A stretch of DNA of 64,000 nt from Asterella californica (lineage: Eukaryota; Streptophyta; Marchantiopsida; Marchantiales; Aytoniaceae), in assembly GCA_036924285.1 (NCBI GenBank), contig JAYKYS010000009.1, forward strand, positions 16,306,001-16,370,000, read 5' to 3'. The translations under genes and the position numbers were made by a program. A model generated the notes under the pieces. It was not told the origin of the DNA. It worked only from the letters and a program-made list of their open reading frames with translations, and searched no databases. This document shows positions 53,511 through 63,767 of the stretch, piece by piece (within the stretch, counting starts at the first letter, position 1; each line of letters begins with the position of its first letter).

Positions 53511-55260
53511 TGTGAAGTCCCAAGTAATGCCGTCATTTCCTCAAGCAATGAATCACCGCAAACAGTTCCTTCTCATGAGTCGGTCATCGACTCTCTGTCC
53601 CAGATGGCTTCTTGCTTTCGTACGCTACATGTTTTCCATCCTGCACCAACACTCCGCCAATCGCATAGTCGCTCGCGTCCGTGTGCACCTCGAATGGTTT
53701 GTCGAATTCCGGCAGCTTCAATACTGGCGCCTTTGACAAAATAACTTTGATCGTCTGAAATGCATCATCCACCTCCTTGGTCCAACTTACCTGTGCGTCT
53801 TTGCCCGTCCAGTCCGTCAGCGGCTTCGCGATCTTTGAAAACCCCTTCACATACTTGCGGTAGAACTGCGCCAATCCTAAGAATCGCCGGATCCCCTTCA
53901 CTGTAGTCGGAGACTCCCAAGTCACAATCACGTCCACCTTCTGCATATCCGGACCGACTCCTTCTGCACTTATGACATGTCCCAAGAAGTTGATGCGCTC
54001 CAAACCAAACTCTCTTGTCAATGTTGGCAAACAGCTTATGCTCCCGTAGCTTCGTCAACACCACCCTTAGCTGCTCCGCGTGCGACTCCAAGGTTTTGGA
54101 GTAGATCAAGATGTCGTCGATGTAAACGATGACAAACTCATCCATCTCCTCCCTAAAAATTGTGTTCATCAATGTAGTGAACGTCGAAGGGGCGTTGCAG
54201 AGTCCAAATGACATCACCACGAATTCAAACGATCCGTATCTGGTTCGACAAGCGGTCTTCTCAACATCTGGGTCAGCTATCCGGATCTGGTAATATCCTG
54301 ACTTCAAGTCTATCCTGCTGAAATACTTTGCGCCCGCTAGCCTATCAAAGAGGTCGTCTATCCTTGGCAAAGGATAATTATTCTTCACCGTCACCTTATT
54401 GAGTGCACGATAATCTACACAGAGTCATAACTTCCCATCCTTCTTCTTTGCAAAAAGAACTGGGGCTCCATAAGGTGACTTGCTGGTCCGAATATATCCC
54501 CACGCTAATAGCTCACCGAGTTGTCTTTTCAACTCAAGGAGTTCCACTTGATTGAGTCGGTAAGGGGCTTTGGAAGGTGGTTTTGATCTTGGCAAGACCT
54601 CGATCTTGTGATCCACCACCCGCCTTGGAGGTAACTCAGCAGGTAACTTATCCGTCAAGACATCCTCAAACTCCTTAATCACTTCGCGAAGCACCTTCGA
54701 AAGTTTAGTCGCATTTCCTGATGTTTTCTCTTGTCTGTCACCCGCCATCAAAGCTGCAACCCGCATCAAACACATGACCCCGTCATTGAAGTCCATCAGT
54801 TTGCCCTTGCTCAAATTCATCGCAAAGTCGTCAATTTTCCGCGCCTTCCGGATCAGCCTCACTCCCAGCTTTCGTCCTTTAACTCTAACGTTTAACCTTA
54901 AAGGTTTCCGCCTAAGTTCCACTTCAAACCTGTCCAAGAAAGTGTTCCCCAAAACCGCATGGATATCATCCATCTCGCACACCTTGAAGTTCTTTGTGAA
55001 CTCCAACTTCCCACACACAAATCGTACGTCCAAGGCTACTTCAAAAGTTTGGTACGTCTTGCTCTTGGCAAAGCGCACCTGAATAGACTTGTCTGCCTTG
55101 GAGGTAGACAAGCCCAACTTCTTCACCAACTTTGGACTTATGAAGGAGTGAGTCGCTCTTGTGTCCACAAGAAAAGTAACGTCACGGTTAGCAACCTTGG
55201 CTTGTAGAAACATCAATCCCGGCGTCTTCTTCGTGATTCTCAAGGTCTTAGTCATCTGGG
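53511..55260 (-). pseudogene. CV-2 protease, RT and RNase H N-terminus (broken)
   Basis: Minus strand: protease FLVDTRATHSFIS (Gly of DTG changed to Arg by a G to A transition) and [63 protein letters not shown] and [11 protein letters not shown]; RNase H VHTDASDYAIGGVL and MTHEKELFA. A stop lies at about 54424 and a frameshift at about 54012 (VWFGAHQLL against [10 protein letters not shown]). Collinear with CV-1 6435-8157. Confidence 0.92.
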
Positions 55261-56388
55261 CCTCCAACAAGTCCTTTGCAACAAATGCATTCATGCTACA
55301 GTTACTAACCTTAGGTTTCGTACACCCCTTAGCAATATGATCCACCTCGCCACAGTTGTAGCAAGTAAACTTAGCGCCATTGCCTTTCTGAGGTGTTTGC
55401 CCCTTAGGTTTTACTCCTGTTTGCTACCGCTTTGCTGCCGGGACAGAAGAATCCTTTCGATCCTTCTCACCCCCATCCCATTGTCGCTTGAAGCCCTTGT
55501 TCTTCTTCTGGAACTTGTCCGTGCTGCGTGGTTCAAAAGGTTTCTGTTGCTGGACTTCATCGTCCTCAATTCGCTTAGCTAGCTTCAAAAGTTCAGCACA
55601 TGTCTCAGGTAGCTTCGGCATCCGAAAGAGAGCCTTCTCCGAGCTGGACTTGAGTCCCCCAATGAATATACATATTTTGATCTCCTCAGTCCACTTGGAG
55701 AACGAGTCTAGTTTGGCACTGAACTCGCGCACATAAGCACTTAAGGTCCCCGTCTGCTTCAGTCTAACCAACTCAACACCGTCCCGAATCTTTTGATACT
55801 CCGGAGTGAATCGTCCTGCGAGTAACTCCTTGAACTCCTTCCAACCAAGCGCCGAGACGGTCAAGGCATGCTCATCCCTGTATGCAGTCCACTAGAGAAG
55901 TGCATGGTCCTTCAGGAACGTAATCGCCGCTCTCACCTTGTCAGACTCCTTAGCCTGTTGCGCCTCAAAGTATAGATCCAACTCAGTTAAGAAATCCTTA
56001 ACCTTGCGTGCCCGTCCTATACCTGAAAACGGGGTCGACAAATTCGTCTTAAAAAGCTTCCTGGTAGACGAGGAACTTCCTTGGCCTGCCTCAAGCTCAG
56101 CGATACGTTTATCCATGGAGGCCATACTCTCCTGCATGGTCTTCATCATCTTGATGAGTTCCGCATACAAGGCTCCTTGACTCCCCGCGTCTGCATCATT
56201 GACGTTGACAAGACTCCATCTTGCTGCACCGGTGCCGCAGTTGGTACCGAGCTCCCTTGACGTTGGAGCGAAGGTTGTCGGCTAACATTCCCTGACTGTG
56301 CCTCGAGGCTAGCTCGAGTCGACCTGCTCTCATTAGCCGCTCCTCGTTTCTTGGTCTTCCCCCTGGAACTCTGTCCGTCGTCGGCCAT
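55261..56388 (-). pseudogene. CV-2 gag (full length, broken)
   Basis: It begins MADDGQSSRGKTKKRGAAN at the ATG at 56388, with a basic Ser-rich N-terminus, MASMDKRIAELEAGQGSSS, the capsid-like EARKVKDFLTELDLYFEAQQ-type block (about 56000), FTVSALGWKEFKELLAGRF, ICIFIGGLKSSSEKALF and a zinc knuckle CYNCGEVDHIAKGC (about 55360-55320). Frame breaks are near 56170 and a stop near 55890 (Trp codon) and 55424. It supplies the N-terminus missing from CV-1. Confidence 0.9.
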
Positions 56389-56499
56389 CGCTCCAAGTGT
56401 TCGTCTAGAAACGTTGATCCACTTCGTGTCTCGCGTCCCTCCTTAAGCGTCCAGCCTTCAGCCGCTCCTCAAGTTCTCGCTCACCGAAGTGATACCACT
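56389..56499 (-). promoter_or_regulatory. CV-2 leader and primer binding site
   Basis: The minus strand reads TGGTATCACTTCGG (from 56497), 2 nt after the LTR. The first eight bases TGGTATCA match the common initiator-Met-tRNA primer site; the rest does not, so the site is either shifted or mutated. A short leader leads to the gag ATG at 56388. Confidence 0.6.
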
Positions 56500-57573
56500 T
56501 TTCGTGCACCTACCGCCTTGCTCCAGCGGAAGTTCTAACTCAGTAGGTCGCAAACTTTACATCGCTAATCTGCAAACACAATCACAAGTTAGCGTCCATG
56601 CACCACTTACCTTATCTCAGTTTGGTCCGAACCGTCTCTCTAATCATCAAGCTCAGCAGTTCCTAAGTCGCGACCTAGACCCGCCTAGGTCGATCCCAAA
56701 CATGAGCAAGTCACAAGATGACTTGGGGCGGACTTTCCATAAAGTCCAGGGTCCTAAACGGTGCCTCCAGCACACCTAGCGGCCCAACGACCCGTGATGT
56801 CCGTCTGGGTCTAGGCTCCCGAACGGTGGTCTAATCCGCCGACTCGTTCCTTAGTCTTGCCCCAGTCCTTACATCGTTCTTAAGTCCAGACGTCCAAGTC
56901 TGGACGGGAACGTGTCTTGGAACCGGCCCAGCCATCATCTCATGCCCCCATAGTCCGTTCGTCGAACCCTGGGGTCGGGTGACTCGTCCTGGCCCACCCA
57001 GGCATCGAGCCCCCCTCATATATATTTCTGGGGATCGGCGACCCCGCCCTCCTCTTTGGTCTCTGAAGATTATACCACAATCCGATTGTGGTTCGGTCAT
57101 AACTTCCAGCTCGGAGGTCAGATCGAGGAGTGTTATATATCACTGGAAAGCTCTCGACGAGACCTTTCCAATGATACCTCACTCGCCTCGAGATCTTATG
57201 TGGAGCTCCGTCCACGACCTAAAACGTCTCTGGAGCTCCAACACTTAGTCATTTTTTGAAAACCTGTGGTCTAGATCCAGAGTCGAACCCTGTGGTTCGT
57301 CTGCGTCTCGGACCCACGTCTCGGACCCATGTTTCAGCCCGTTCCCAGACTCGCCTCCTTAAGTCAGCGTTCGTCTGGGGCCCTCTTGGGGTAGGCCCTT
57401 ATATCCTTACCCAAGGTTCCAACCTTGGTTCAGAGAACCACTTAGGGTTCATCTGATCCTGACTTCCCGGTCAAGCCGTTAAGTCCTACTTGCAACATTC
57501 ACAACCTAGCGCAAGTCCGCTAGGGTTTTGTTGTTCGCGTCAGCGCCCGATCTTGAGAATGAGGGTCACGACA
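56500..57573 (-). repeat. CV-2 5' LTR
   Basis: 1074 bp, minus strand TGTCGTGACCC...GCACGAAA, homologous to 41134-42245 with several small indels. Followed on the right by TCCT. Confidence 0.92.
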
Positions 57574-58834
57574 TCCTATTCTGCGAACAACAAAGAAAGG
57601 TCCGATGAAGCGAGGGTTGAATTTACGACTGCCGATCAACGCAAGGTTGGTAGTGGATAATCAAACTTGATCAACAATCATGAACTCTTCATGCCGACGG
57701 TGTCTATCAGCATATTGCTTTCGTCGATTCTGAGTAACTTGCAGTTTCACCTTAGCTTTTTTCACTCCTTGTTGAATTTGTGCAAAGAATTCATTGACAA
57801 CATCCACTTTGGTGTTGACTGACGATGACGTACCGAAGCGTGTCAAGCTTACGGGTGTGAGAGAATGTTCTCCATACATGAGATAAAAAAGAGTTTTGCG
57901 AATAGATGCATTGAAAGAGTTGTTGTAGGCAAATTCTACCAAAAGAAGTAAGGTGTCACATTTTGCTTGCTCCTCCAGAGTAAAGGTCCGTAACATGTCT
58001 TCAATTGTTCGATTGGCTCGTTCAGTTTGTCCATCGGTCTGTGGGTGATAAGCAATAGACATGGCAAGTTGGTTTTGAACATACCAAATAGAGTTCTCCA
58101 AAATAGATTAGTAAACTGAGGACTCTATATGTTATAAGCACCCAGACAGACCATGTTGAGCAAAAATGGTGTTCAAGTATAACTAGGCAAGTTGAGGGAC
58201 TGAGACGTCTTTCGTGGTTGGTCGAATGTGGATCATCTTGCTAAGCTTGTCAACGAAGACGACTATGAAGTCAAAACCAAAACTGATCATGGGTAGTTCA
58301 CACACTAAGTCCATATTAACATGTTCTCAATGTTTGGAAGGAATCGGGAGGGGTTGAAGAAGACCGGAGGGTGCTTGATTTTTAGCCTTATTTTGTTGAC
58401 ACATTGCACAACTTCGAAAGTATACTGCAACATCCCCTGCCATCTTGAGGCAGTAGAACACATTGTTGGACTTCTTCTAGTGTCTTTTCTGTTCCCATGT
58501 GTCTTGCAATGGCTGAATCGTGAGATTCCGTTAGTATGGTGGTACGTAATTCTGGATCCTCTAAGATCCATAATTCTCTTTATGGAATATCAAATCATGA
58601 CTATGAATAATGGTTCTTGAAGGTTTGGCTGCTACAATCTGTGCATCTGATCTTGTGCCCTCGATCAATTTTGTCCAGAAGTCAAAATTCATCTTGACTT
58701 CAGAGACTATGTTATGCACAGCAGGCATTCGAGTTAATGCATCAGCAATTTGTTTCTTTCTCTCAACATATGTGATGGTCATGTTGAATCGCTGTCTCCA
58801 TTCTGCTCAACGGATTTGTCTTTTTGAGAGATCT
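57574..58834 (-). pseudogene. CV-3 integrase (main part, broken)
   Basis: The minus strand reads CAMCQQNKAKNQAPSGLLQP (zinc end), DFIVVFVDKLSKMIHIRPTT, then SIAYHPQTDGQTERANRTIE with the catalytic Glu, LVEFAYNNSFNASI and YADRHRRHEEFMIVDQV, and on to FNPRFIGPFFVVRRIG at the CV-2 junction. Several stops and shifts lie between 58100 and 58320. It is a typical plant/fungal Ty3 integrase, closer to standard chromoviruses than CV-1 and CV-2 are. Confidence 0.88.
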
Positions 58835-59951
58835 TTATGCGTCTTCAAATAAACTAAAGGTTCGTGGTCTGTCTCGACCACAAGCTTTCTCCTCTAGATA
58901 GTACTTCCAATGCTTCGTGGCGAGGACTATTGCCAATTCTTCTCTTTCAGTGGTGTGGTAGTTTTGTTCTGCTGGTAGCAACTTCCGAGTGAAGTATGCA
59001 ATTGGATGCCAACTATCCTTCCATTCTTGCTGCAACATCGTCCCTACTGCTGTGCTTGATGCATCCGTTGTTAACTTTATAGGTTTCTTCGGATGGTACC
59101 ACTTGAGGATCGGAGCATGTAGTAATGCGGTCTTCAGTGCTTGAAAACTTACTTCTTGTGATGTTCCCCACATCCATTTCTTTCCGTTGCCTAACAGAGC
59201 AGTTAGTTGACCCTCTTTGCCATATTTTTGATTGTGCAATCTTGACAAAATGCTTAACAAATCTATGATAAAATCTTGTCAATCCTAAGAAGCTCTTAAG
59301 TTGGGTCTGATCTTCTAGAGCCTTCCACTGATGGATGACGGCTATTTTATCTGCCATTACTTGTATATTTTCTGCACTCACTTTGTGTCCTAAGTAATTC
59401 ATCTATGTCTTGCCAAATTCACATTTTGAAATTTTGACGTACAATTTATTGTAACGGAGTACTTGGAGAACCTCTCTCAAATGGTGTACATGTTCTCTCA
59501 TAGTTTTGCTATAGACTAGAATATCGTCAAGAAAAACAACGACTGATCTGTCTAAGTAAGGACGGAATATGTCATTCATCAGACCCATGAAGGTGGCTGG
59601 TGCATTTGTGAGACCAAATGGCATCACTAAGTATTCGAAGTGACTATATCTTGTTCAAAAGACAGTCTTCTTCACATATTCATCGACAATCCGGATCTGG
59701 TTATATCCGCTCCGTAAGTCTAGCTTCGTGAAGTACTTTGCTCTTTCAAGTTGGTCGAACATGTCATCCATCCGAGGTAATGGATACTTATTCTTCACCG
59801 TCTGTTGATTGAGTGCTCGATAATCGATGCACATTCGTAGACTATTATCCTTTTTCTTCACAAAAAGAATTGGAGCTCCATATGATGACACACTGGGCTG
59901 GATATTTCTGCAACATCTCCTCAATTTGTGCCTTGCACTCTTCCAATTCAT
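58835..59951 (-). pseudogene. CV-3 reverse transcriptase and RNase H (broken)
   Basis: [75 protein letters not shown], catalytic [13 protein letters not shown]. RNase H: KLTTDASSTAVGTML and TTEREELAIVLATKHWKYYL. Breaks occur at 59400 (stop), 59655 and 59260. Confidence 0.92.
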
Positions 59952-60342
59952 GTGGTGCTAGTCTGTATGGGACTTTACAAGGAGGAGTGCTCCCTAGAAT
60001 CACCTCGATTTTATGATCAATCAGTCATTTTGGTGGTAGCCTTGAAAAGAGATCATCAAGAAAGACATCCACATATTTTGCTATCACATTTGTCAAGCTT
60101 TCTAGAATCTGTCCGTCGAGTTGTGCACTTGGGACCTCTCTTATTAAACCTCAAAAACAACATCATTATTACGTATAGCACTCGTACCTAAGACATAAAA
60201 AGACAAGTTATGTCTTCGAGATCTATGATAAAGTTTAGGGTTTAGAGGTCAGATTCAGAGGTCGATGATATGGAGGTCTTGGATCTCTAAGAAAACAGTT
60301 CCGGCTAGCTGCAACCAAATTGTCCACAGTTGTAACCCTCGA
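59952..60342 (-). pseudogene. CV-3 protease/RT-leader region (degenerate)
   Basis: About 390 bp between RT and gag. In fragments the minus strand gives [18 protein letters not shown], the usual lead-in to RT, and a conserved DHKIEVI-like piece. No DTG/DSG protease motif could be found, so the protease is probably deleted. Confidence 0.55.
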
Positions 60343-61301
60343 CGTTGCTCAGGTTGAGGTGCAGCATTCATGACATCTTTTCCTCTAGGAGCTCCCTAAC
60401 ATCTTTCTTCTGGCCGACCTCGACGATCTCCATCTTGAAACTGTCGTGGTTGATAGCGGATGTTGTCCATCTCCATGGGTGTCGGATCGTTTGCATATTG
60501 GACTTCGGGTCGATTCTGATGATTTGGTGAAATCATCACTTCTCCTCCTCCTAGTGCTCCATCAATTCTCTGAGCACAAGCGATGGTCTCAAAAATCGTG
60601 AGTGGATTTTGTTTTGTCAGATTCGTTCCTTCAACCCGCTCTTGAAATCAAGAGCATTCGCTGGACTCATATCAGTGATTGCAACTTGCAGGTCGAGGAA
60701 CTCTTCTACATACTCTTGAAGGCTTCCCTTCTGTTTCAATCCCCACATCTTCGTTGGAGCCATTTGCACAGAATCCACAGATTGGAAATTCTTGAACAGA
60801 CCTTCTTGCATTGCATTTCATGTTACTGTTCTCTCTTCAGCCAACACCGATCTCTCCCATGCATCATACCACGTGAGAGCTTTATCGTTCAAGTATCCAC
60901 ACGCAAATACTCCCGCTACGTGATCAGTGATTTGCATACTGAAAAGTCACAAATAATGATTCATCCGAGAAATCCAATTCTCGACTACTCTCATGATTCG
61001 TTGACCTTTGTTCGGTTCAATGTTACATGCCTTCTTCATTCATAGTAACAGCGTACCTTCATCATTGACTGGAGCTCTAACGATTGGTGCCACGGGTTCT
61101 CTTGGTGCAACTTGCTCTCCCACCACTGGTACGTCTTGAGACGGTCCTCTCCTTCTAACGTCTGTCATGCTTTGACCCTCGGGATTCAACATCTTGCTCT
61201 GTAATGCTTCAACTGTCATCTTCATCTCTCGAAATTCGTTCAACATGCCCTACATCAATTCCTGCATCACCAACTCTGGGTTCGTAGGTTGCGGCTCCAT
61301 G
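60343..61301 (-). pseudogene. CV-3 gag (broken)
   Basis: It begins MEPQPTNPELVMQELM at 61301 on the minus strand, nine bases after a perfect (GA) tract. It then reads MLNEFREMKMTVEALQSKM, MRVVENWISRMNHYL, YLNDKALTWYDAWERSVL, KQKGSLQEYVEEFLDLQV and SGLKERI, the standard order of a retrotransposon gag (PF03732-like). Stops include those at 61249, 61040 and 60617. No clear zinc knuckle remains. Confidence 0.82.
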
Positions 61302-61307
61302 ATCGTG

Positions 61308-61310
<3 letters not shown>

Positions 61311-61404
<94 letters not shown>
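61311..61404. repeat. Perfect (TC)47 microsatellite
   Basis: 94 bp of uninterrupted TC on the plus strand, i.e. (GA)47 in the CV-3 transcript leader between small ORF 2 and gag. The plus-strand poly-SL reading frame here is an artefact of the repeat. Confidence 0.98.
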
Positions 61405-61406
<2 letters not shown>

Positions 61407-61431
61407 GTATCACGTAAGTTTCATATTTTTC

Positions 61432-61635
61432 CTAGTATAGAGTTATGACGGCCATCCGAAAACATTCATACATTACATGTACTACAAAAGGAACGGGAGA
61501 ATCAATTATCTCACGGTAGAAATCTTCACCAAAATTTCTAATCACAAACTCTCTATGTAACGATTTCGGTCTACATACATAGCGGATCTCCACCCACGTG
61601 TTGAAGAGAACAAGAGCGAGTAGGTTTAGATCCAT
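61432..61635 (-). CDS. Small ORF 2, copy 3, in the CV-3 leader (67 aa)
   Basis: MDLNLLALVLFNTWVEIRY ... RNFGEDFYREIIDSPVPFVV ... MAVITLY. It is diverged but clearly the same family as 1602-1805 and 40045-40248, and is open over its whole length. It lies between the primer binding site and gag. The ATG follows the ORF 1 stop by 5 nt, in a different frame. Confidence 0.5.
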   Translation of the reverse strand: MDLNLLALVLFNTWVEIRYVCRPKSLHREFVIRNFGEDFYREIIDSPVPFVVHVMYECFRMAVITLY

Positions 61636-61640
61636 GCTCA

Positions 61641-61838
61641 CTATATCAAGATATAGACGGTCAAATCTCAGTTGGTCGCATACGTCACTACTGGAAGAAT
61701 CACCACTTGACTCATGAAATCTTCACCGAAATGGTAGATAAGGTACACTCGAAAATGCTCACGGCGTAGATACATAAGCTTAATGTGGAAAAGATTCAAG
61801 AATGGTAATTTCGGAGCTAGAAATCTACCTCCATCCAT
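61641..61838 (-). pseudogene. Small ORF 1, copy 3, in the CV-3 leader (one stop)
   Basis: MDGGRFLAPKLPFLNLFHIK ... HFGEDFMSQVVILPVVTY, then a TGA where copy 1 has Trp, then DLTVYILI-stop. It has the same start, length class and end as the other two copies. Confidence 0.5.
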
Positions 61839-61937
61839 CACATAGCTCTCTTATACACTTCCGACGCACTCAGAGTTCCAATTAGTAGGTACCTCGATCA
61901 AAGGTCCTTCTAAGAGAGATAATCCGCTCTCTTAGAG

Positions 61938-61955
61938 TTCTCTGCTCTGATACCA
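61938..61955 (-). promoter_or_regulatory. CV-3 primer binding site (initiator Met tRNA type)
   Basis: The minus strand reads TGGTATCAGAGCAGAGAA, one base after the LTR. TGGTATCAGAGC is the familiar plant retrotransposon site for initiator Met tRNA. Confidence 0.9.
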
Positions 61956-61956
61956 T

Positions 61957-62448
61957 TGTAAGACGAGGCTCTAGAATGAACTCAAACTCGAATGCCCTTG
62001 GAGGTGCATTCTCATACTTTATATAGTGATAGGAGGAGTACAGGATAGGATTCAGAGTAATGTTGACCTCTCAAAGTAAGCACACGGATCGTTGACGTGG
62101 TTTATATGTAGCTTTAGATCTGAAATTCTAAAATAGCATCTAGAGGGCTCAGAATGAGCCAAATAAGGGCTCGTTGGAAAGCTCTCAAAGAGTACAAACT
62201 AAGGCATTTAAGGCATGTCTTGAGTACTGTCTCTAACCGTTCATTTTTTGATCAAAAAAACATCATTTGGACCCTTAAATTCCTTCTAGAAATTTTTGGC
62301 GGACTTTTGACGCTCTCGTCTATTAGTAGAAGTACTCTTTTGCTGAATGTATTCTTAGGCCAGCTTAGCCGTAACTGCTTGTTATACCAAGGACTTCTAC
62401 CAAACTAATTTTCACCTCTAGTCCATAAGTAGAGCTCTACTTATTACA
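61957..62448 (-). repeat. CV-3 5' LTR
   Basis: 492 bp; minus strand TGTAATAAGTAGAGC...CTCGTCTTACA. There is a TATA-like ACTATATAAAGTAT on the minus strand at about 62025. The outer edge touches FD-4. Confidence 0.85.
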
Positions 62449-63547
62449 CATTCTTTGATGATGTGCCGATTAAAGGATGTGCTGAGAAGAGAAGAACGAG
62501 GTAATGGATCAGAAGGGGTGCCGTAAGTTTGTTGCAGATCACATAGTTGACTATGATAAGATACTAAGTCGACTGGAGGAGGTTCATTTGACTTTATCAG
62601 GAGCAAAGTCTGTATTTGGAGAACAAGAGGTGTTAATTGTGAGACACTTATGTGGATCTTATGATCGGAACCAAACAAGGTTGATGTCATTCGAAAGATG
62701 AAGGAGACATGTGGATCAGTTATTGAGGTGAGAAGATTTCTAGGTGCATGTGTGTTTTATCATGTATGGATTCTACACTTTGCATATGTAGCAGATCCGT
62801 TGTACAAGTTGCTCAAGAAAGGGCAAAGATTTCAGTGGCAAGAGGAGCAAAGCGAGTCCATGAAGAAGTTGAAGGATCTTTTGTCTTCATCACCAACTCT
62901 ACGGAAGGTAACGTATGAGTTGGGCAGATCTGTTATCCTTACTGTTAATACTAGTCCTATTGGCATTGGATGGCCTATAGAACAAGATGATGAGGAGGGA
63001 AATAGGTATGTGGTGCGGTTTGGTGCTAAGGTATTAAGTTCAAGGCAGAAAGGACTACCCTTAAGTCAAGAGAGAGCTATGAGGGAGTAATTACTAAGAT
63101 GAAGAGTGACAAGGAATACTTGATAGGAGCACCTGTGGTTGTGGAGACAGATTGTTTATCTCTCTTGGGAATGATCACTAGCTGTACAACTCCAGATATT
63201 GCTATGTTGAGGTGGATAGCATATATCAAGTCCTTGAATCCAGAGTTTAGTCATATTTCAAGGAAAGACAATCATGTGGCAGATATATTATCAAGGACTA
63301 GGTATTACAATGAGAAAGAAATGATAGATGACCAAGAGGATGTGAGAACAGAGCAATATCTATTCTAGTGTTCTTGCTAGAAGGAATAGAAGCTGTTTTG
63401 CAACCCCATTGGAGTTATTTGAGAAAACTATGTATGATGGAGAGTGGTTGGATCTTGGACGGGCAAGAAGGCTGGTCTGATGCAGATTTCAAGAAGATCC
63501 GTAGAATAGCTTATGACTACTTTTTACATGGAGGACATCTAGTCAAA
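62449..63547 (+). pseudogene. FD-4: pol fragment (RT end, RNase H, start of integrase)
   Basis: It starts within the RT catalytic motif (FFDDVPIKG, 62451 onward) right at the CV-3 LTR. It continues RKFVADHIVDYDKILSRLEE, RRFLGACVFYHVWIL, ILTVNTSPIGIGWPI (catalytic Asp of RNase H changed to Asn), VVETDCLSLLGMITS and MLRWIAYIKSLNPEF. It ends at YDYFLHGGHLVKH, before the integrase zinc site. Several 1-bp changes break the frame (62490, 62675, 63050, 63360). Confidence 0.92.
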
Positions 63548-63650
63548 CATATGCATAAAAGACTAGAAGTAATATTGAGCTAACTTCTAGAACTACTAAA
63601 CTCAAGTGTCAGAGTAGAAGTGTAGCATGTAGCCGTCAAGTAGCGCGACA
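63548..63650 (-). repeat. Inverted FD LTR fragment (first ~103 bp)
   Basis: Reverse complement of the first part of the FD LTR: the minus strand reads TGTCGCGCTACTTGACGG from 63650, then CTACATGCTTGACTTCTAC, closest to FD-1. It is fused head-on to the plus-strand FD-4 pol. Confidence 0.88.
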
Positions 63651-63767
63651 ACGCGCACTCGCAAATCAAAGATATCAACGATCTGCACACTCCGGAGATA
63701 CCACCGGCAGATATCCGCGAGCTGAAGCTCTCAATTAGACCTTACGAATTCAGTTCTTTGAGTGATA
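63651..63767 (+). other. Short open stretch of unknown origin
   Basis: About 39 codons open on the plus strand (NAHSQIKDINDLHT ... IRELKLSIRPYEFSSLSDND) between the inverted LTR and the next repeat. It looks like coding sequence but I cannot assign it. It would be the target into which the inverted FD copy inserted. Confidence 0.3.

Larger units (their letters stand above)
41134..57573 (-). mobile_element. CV-2: chromovirus element, minus strand, carrying FD-2
   Basis: 5' LTR at 57573-56500, primer site, gag, PR, RT, RNase H (split by filler DNA and FD-2), integrase, chromodomain, 3' LTR at 42245-41134. The flanks are TCCT (41130-41133 and 57574-57577), a perfect 4-bp duplication within the CV-3 integrase. 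Without FD-2 the element is about 7.7 kb. It is collinear with CV-1 and better preserved at the ends. Confidence 0.95.
57574..62448 (-). mobile_element. CV-3: second chromovirus type, minus strand (main part)
   Basis: 5' LTR (62448-61957), initiator-Met-type primer site, a leader with the small-ORF pair and a (GA)n tract, gag, RT, RNase H and integrase. The integrase is interrupted by CV-2 and continues at 41133-40791 with the chromodomain. No 3' LTR is preserved. The right edge abuts an FD pol fragment (FD-4) exactly at the LTR start, implying insertion into FD-4. Confidence 0.9.

Noticed and set aside
61194..61448. Plus-strand ORF with a long Ser-Leu repeat
   Set aside because: Direct translation of the (TC)47 microsatellite.
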